DNA from: UMGS2069 sp045534555
GTDB taxonomy: Bacteria; Bacillota; Clostridia; Christensenellales; UBA1242
Direction: 5' to 3'
Length of the DNA: 64,000 nt
NCBI GenBank assembly: GCA_045534555.1
Contig: JAZSJW010000002.1
Span: forward strand, 16,131-80,130
The notes under the pieces are model-generated. The model had not been told where the DNA came from. It searched no databases and saw only the letters and a program-made list of their open reading frames with translations. The translations under genes were made by a program, and so were the position numbers. Below, piece by piece: positions 61,956 through 64,000 of the stretch. Every line of letters begins with the position of its first letter. Within the stretch, counting starts at the first letter, position 1.

Positions 61956-62567
61956 ATGATAACATTTGAAAATTTAAAAGAAGATGAAATTGATATATTT
62001 ATCGATTTTCATAAAAAACTTAATAATTTAATTGGATTTAGTGATGAAGTTTTAAACACACAAGACATGAGAGAATATTTAAAAGAAAATTTAAAATCTG
62101 AAGAACAATGTTATATTATTGCAAAAGAAAATAATGAGCCCGTAGGGTTAATTTCTATTGATTTTAGCAACGAACTCGAATTTAATGGAACAATTTACAA
62201 TGCAGCAATACCTCTTATTTTTGTAGAAGAAAAAAATAGAAATGGAGTCTTATCTTACGACTTATTAAAACTCGCTCTAAATGAGTGCAAAAAAAGAGGA
62301 TCTAATTCTGTTGCCATTTCTGTTGAAGATAATAACCCGCACAAATTTTTACACTTTGCAATATCTGACACTTTAATTGATATAAATCAAGAATACTTAA
62401 CAGATCAAAAAACAGTAACTCAATACATTCTGGGAATTTCAAACATCAATAACCTCTTAAATTTACCTTTTTCAAAACTTGCTAAAAATGTAAGTTCAAC
62501 AAGAAAAGATTTTCATAAACGCCTCCAAGAAATTAAAGAAAATTCCATTCGAGAAAAAGAGGCATAA
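61956..62567 (+). CDS. GNAT-like acetyltransferase
   Basis: 203 residues, starts 3 nt after ispH with AAGGTG upstream, so co-transcribed. IIAKENNEPVGLISIDF and IPLIFVEEKNRNGVLSYDLLKLALNECKKRG match GNAT beta4 and the CoA-binding loop, though the loop lacks the normal Q/R-x-x-G-x-A. The last 50 residues are a basic helical extension. Substrate unknown. Confidence 0.65.
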   Translation: MITFENLKEDEIDIFIDFHKKLNNLIGFSDEVLNTQDMREYLKENLKSEEQCYIIAKENNEPVGLISIDFSNELEFNGTIYNAAIPLIFVEEKNRNGVLSYDLLKLALNECKKRGSNSVAISVEDNNPHKFLHFAISDTLIDINQEYLTDQKTVTQYILGISNINNLLNLPFSKLAKNVSSTRKDFHKRLQEIKENSIREKEA

Positions 62568-62597
62568 AAAAACGCAGCGCTAATCTGCGTTTTTATT
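62566..62597. terminator. Shared terminator, GNAT and PQ-loop genes
   Basis: AACGCAG / CTGCGTT hairpin; it overlaps the last codons of the PQ-loop gene. Confidence 0.8.
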
Positions 62598-62894
62598 TTG
62601 ATCTGTTACTTTTTCTTTCATTTGTTTTTTATTTGGTTTTTCTCTATAAATAATAGCAAAAGTTAAAATGATTACACAAAAGCTTAGTTCTAAACAAGTC
62701 TCAAAAACAAGCATAAAACTATCTGTACACAGAAAAGCATATAACGTATAACTTAAAGAGCTTACCACCCACAAAATCCAAGATGTTATACTTAAATCTT
62801 CAAGTTCCTTAGATCTTATGCATTTAACAATTTGTGGAAAATATGAAAAAAACGTACAAACAGACACTATTCCTAAAAGTATATTTTCTAACAT
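62580..62894 (-). CDS. PQ-loop membrane protein, SemiSWEET-like
   Basis: 104 residues, three membrane helices forming one triple-helix unit. TFFSYFPQIVKCIRSKELEDLSITSWILWVVSSLSYTLYAFL is the PQ-loop repeat. SemiSWEETs dimerise to carry sugars; related PQ-loop proteins carry amino acids. Substrate not visible. GGGGTG precedes the ATG. Confidence 0.85.
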   Translation of the reverse strand: MLENILLGIVSVCTFFSYFPQIVKCIRSKELEDLSITSWILWVVSSLSYTLYAFLCTDSFMLVFETCLELSFCVIILTFAIIYREKPNKKQMKEKVTDQNKNAD

Positions 62895-62914
62895 TTCGTC
62901 ACCCCAATGATTTC

Positions 62915-63223
62915 TTATTCTGTGCTAATCAAAAATATTTTTTTATCAAAAGATCCGCGTTTATTTACTTTGCTTGTTCTAATTTTCTCAAACTCTTCAA
63001 TAGAACAATTTTTAACTTTTAAAATGGCCCTTAACACCTCTTCTAAATCAGCAAGTTCTTCAATCTCTCCGCTTTCTAGATATTCTTTTACTTCCTCTTG
63101 TATTTTCTTGTTTAATTCTTCTAAATATTCATTATTATTTAAAATTTTAGTTTTACAAGTTTCATTATTCTTTTCAATAATCTCTGGAATGTTATCTCTA
63201 ACTAATTTATTGTAAATTTTCAT
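62915..63223 (-). CDS. MazG-like phosphoribosyl-ATP pyrophosphohydrolase-type protein
   Basis: 102 residues from ATG 63223, GGAG seven nt upstream. MKIYNKLVRDNIPEIIEKNN and KIQEEVKEYLESGEIEELADLEEVLRAI (E-x2-E...E-x2-D) form the all-alpha NTP pyrophosphohydrolase site. Stand-alone members of this group act as house-cleaning NTPases. 13 nt after the MBL gene. Confidence 0.88.
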   Translation of the reverse strand: MKIYNKLVRDNIPEIIEKNNETCKTKILNNNEYLEELNKKIQEEVKEYLESGEIEELADLEEVLRAILKVKNCSIEEFEKIRTSKVNKRGSFDKKIFLISTE

Positions 63224-63236
63224 AATTTTTCTCCAT

Positions 63237-63845
63237 TTATATTTGAAGTTCACATTCGATACTTTTATCTATTAAACATTTAAACTCTTTTCCCATTTCC
63301 CTATTCCCAACAACTTCACCATAGTGTGTAGGAATAACTTTCTTTGGCTTTATTAAATTCGTAAGCTCTGCCGCTTCATATAAATCCATTGTGTAATGTC
63401 CACCAATAGGAACAAGTAAAACATCTGTTTTTATTGTCTTTAATTCTTCTGTTAAATCACTATCACCAATAATTGTAATACGTTTGTTTTCAACATTTAA
63501 TGTATACCCTACCCAATTGTTTTCTTTTGGGTGATATTTCTTTGAAATGTTATAAGAATTAAATGTTTCAAATTTAATATCCTTTAAAATATAACTTTTA
63601 TTTGGTTCAACCCCAAAAAGATTGTTTGCAAAATTAAATTTTACATCTTGTTCCATTGATTTTGGGCAAATAATTATTGTATCTTTTGTTAAAATCTTTT
63701 TAATATCTTCTATTGAAAAATGATCCCAATGGGCGTGTGTTATAAAAATATATTTAGCATTATTATTTTCCTCAACTTTTAAAGGGTCAATATATATATC
63801 GTCATTAATACAAATTGAGTTTTGATAGTTTACTTTAATTTTCAT
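63237..63845 (-). CDS. Metallo-beta-lactamase-fold hydrolase
   Basis: 202 residues. THAHWDHFSIEDI (HxHxDH) is the metal site; IIGDSDLTEELK supplies the bridging Asp, GGHYTMD and IPTHYGEVVG the later His residues. UPF0173-like small cytoplasmic hydrolase. AGGAGG overlaps the stop of the upstream gene. Confidence 0.88.
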   Translation of the reverse strand: MKIKVNYQNSICINDDIYIDPLKVEENNNAKYIFITHAHWDHFSIEDIKKILTKDTIIICPKSMEQDVKFNFANNLFGVEPNKSYILKDIKFETFNSYNISKKYHPKENNWVGYTLNVENKRITIIGDSDLTEELKTIKTDVLLVPIGGHYTMDLYEAAELTNLIKPKKVIPTHYGEVVGNREMGKEFKCLIDKSIECELQI

Positions 63846-63853
63846 ATTTCCTC

Positions 63854-64000
63854 CTAATCAATATTTACAATTTCATATTTTCTATTACCAAGACCTAATT
63901 TCTCTGCTGTTTCAACAATTCTAATTGCATTTCTTGAATTCATTCTTTCTATTAATGAAGTTTTACCATTGTCATGCGAATTAATAATTGCATCATAACA
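63854..64000 (-). CDS. C-terminal end of an unidentified gene, cut by window edge
   Basis: 48 residues to the stop at 63854, frame open to base 64000. It ends ERMNSRNAIRIVETAEKLGL then GNRKYEIVNID. First visible gene of the MBL/MazG-like/PQ-loop run, 8 nt before MBL. Not enough for a family call. Confidence 0.7.
   Translation of the reverse strand, partial: CYDAIINSHDNGKTSLIERMNSRNAIRIVETAEKLGLGNRKYEIVNID

Noticed and set aside
62907..63215. 102-codon plus-strand frame opposite the MazG-like gene
   Set aside because: The minus-strand gene has clear family motifs and a ribosome binding site; this frame has neither.

Overview
The window looks like a contiguous piece of chromosome from an uncultured, AT-rich member of the Bacillota (Clostridia-like, probably host-associated). 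Reasons: strong GGAGG-type ribosome binding sites, standard stop codons with a frameshift-regulated release factor 2, Firmicutes-type S10 and nusG/L11 ribosomal blocks, an LtaS-type sulfatase, one long RelA/SpoT protein, and many textbook TTGACA-17-TATAAT promoters. Species cannot be named from the sequence alone.

Layout. 1-5.9 kb (minus): S10 operon from rpsJ to the start of rplX, behind one strong promoter and a roughly 180-nt structured leader. 6.0-8.4 kb (minus): rpmG-secE-nusG-rplK-rplA with an L1-type control leader before rplK. The promoters of both operons carry the same CACGG-N2-CCGTG palindrome. 8.4-15.8 kb: tsaD, prfB (+1 frameshift) and a 1,665-residue membrane-anchored protein of unknown function. 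16-21.4 kb: a lone radical SAM gene with an elaborate leader, phosphoketolase, a GNAT acetyltransferase and a KDG-kinase-like sugar kinase. 21.7-24.3 kb (plus): a GANTC-type (CcrM/HinfI-like) restriction-modification operon with an extra PD-(D/E)XK nuclease gene.

24.37-37.11 kb is the most unusual part: a ~12.7-kb integrated element that has split a chromosomal tRNA-Arg(CCU) gene in its anticodon loop. The 5' half (37110-37149) and 3' half (24321-24365) lie at opposite ends and rejoin to exactly 77 nt through an 8-bp shared core. The element carries its own intact tRNA-Arg(CCU) (36906-36982), placed so that the old tRNA promoter can still drive it. The cargo is a type I restriction system with an embedded membrane protein plus PIN nuclease and a DUF4145 gene, a truncated tyrosine recombinase, a DUF3800 gene coupled to a PBECR-like nuclease candidate, a likely small RNA, a frameshifted His-rich gene, and a decayed, inverted tRNA-Arg copy.

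37.2-64 kb is mostly core genome: small membrane proteins, an HTH-AAA-CYTH three-domain regulator, an HD protein with gltX, rpoB-rpoC with its own promoter and attenuator-like leader, an LtaS-type protein, a lipoprotein, GNAT-relA/spoT, SPFH-NfeD, a SAM methyltransferase-like protein, a CYTH protein, a Na+/Ca2+ exchanger, an XRE repressor with twin operators, ispH, and an MBL/MazG-like/PQ-loop run. Together the window pairs translation and transcription housekeeping with a layered defence hotspot at tRNA-Arg(CCU).
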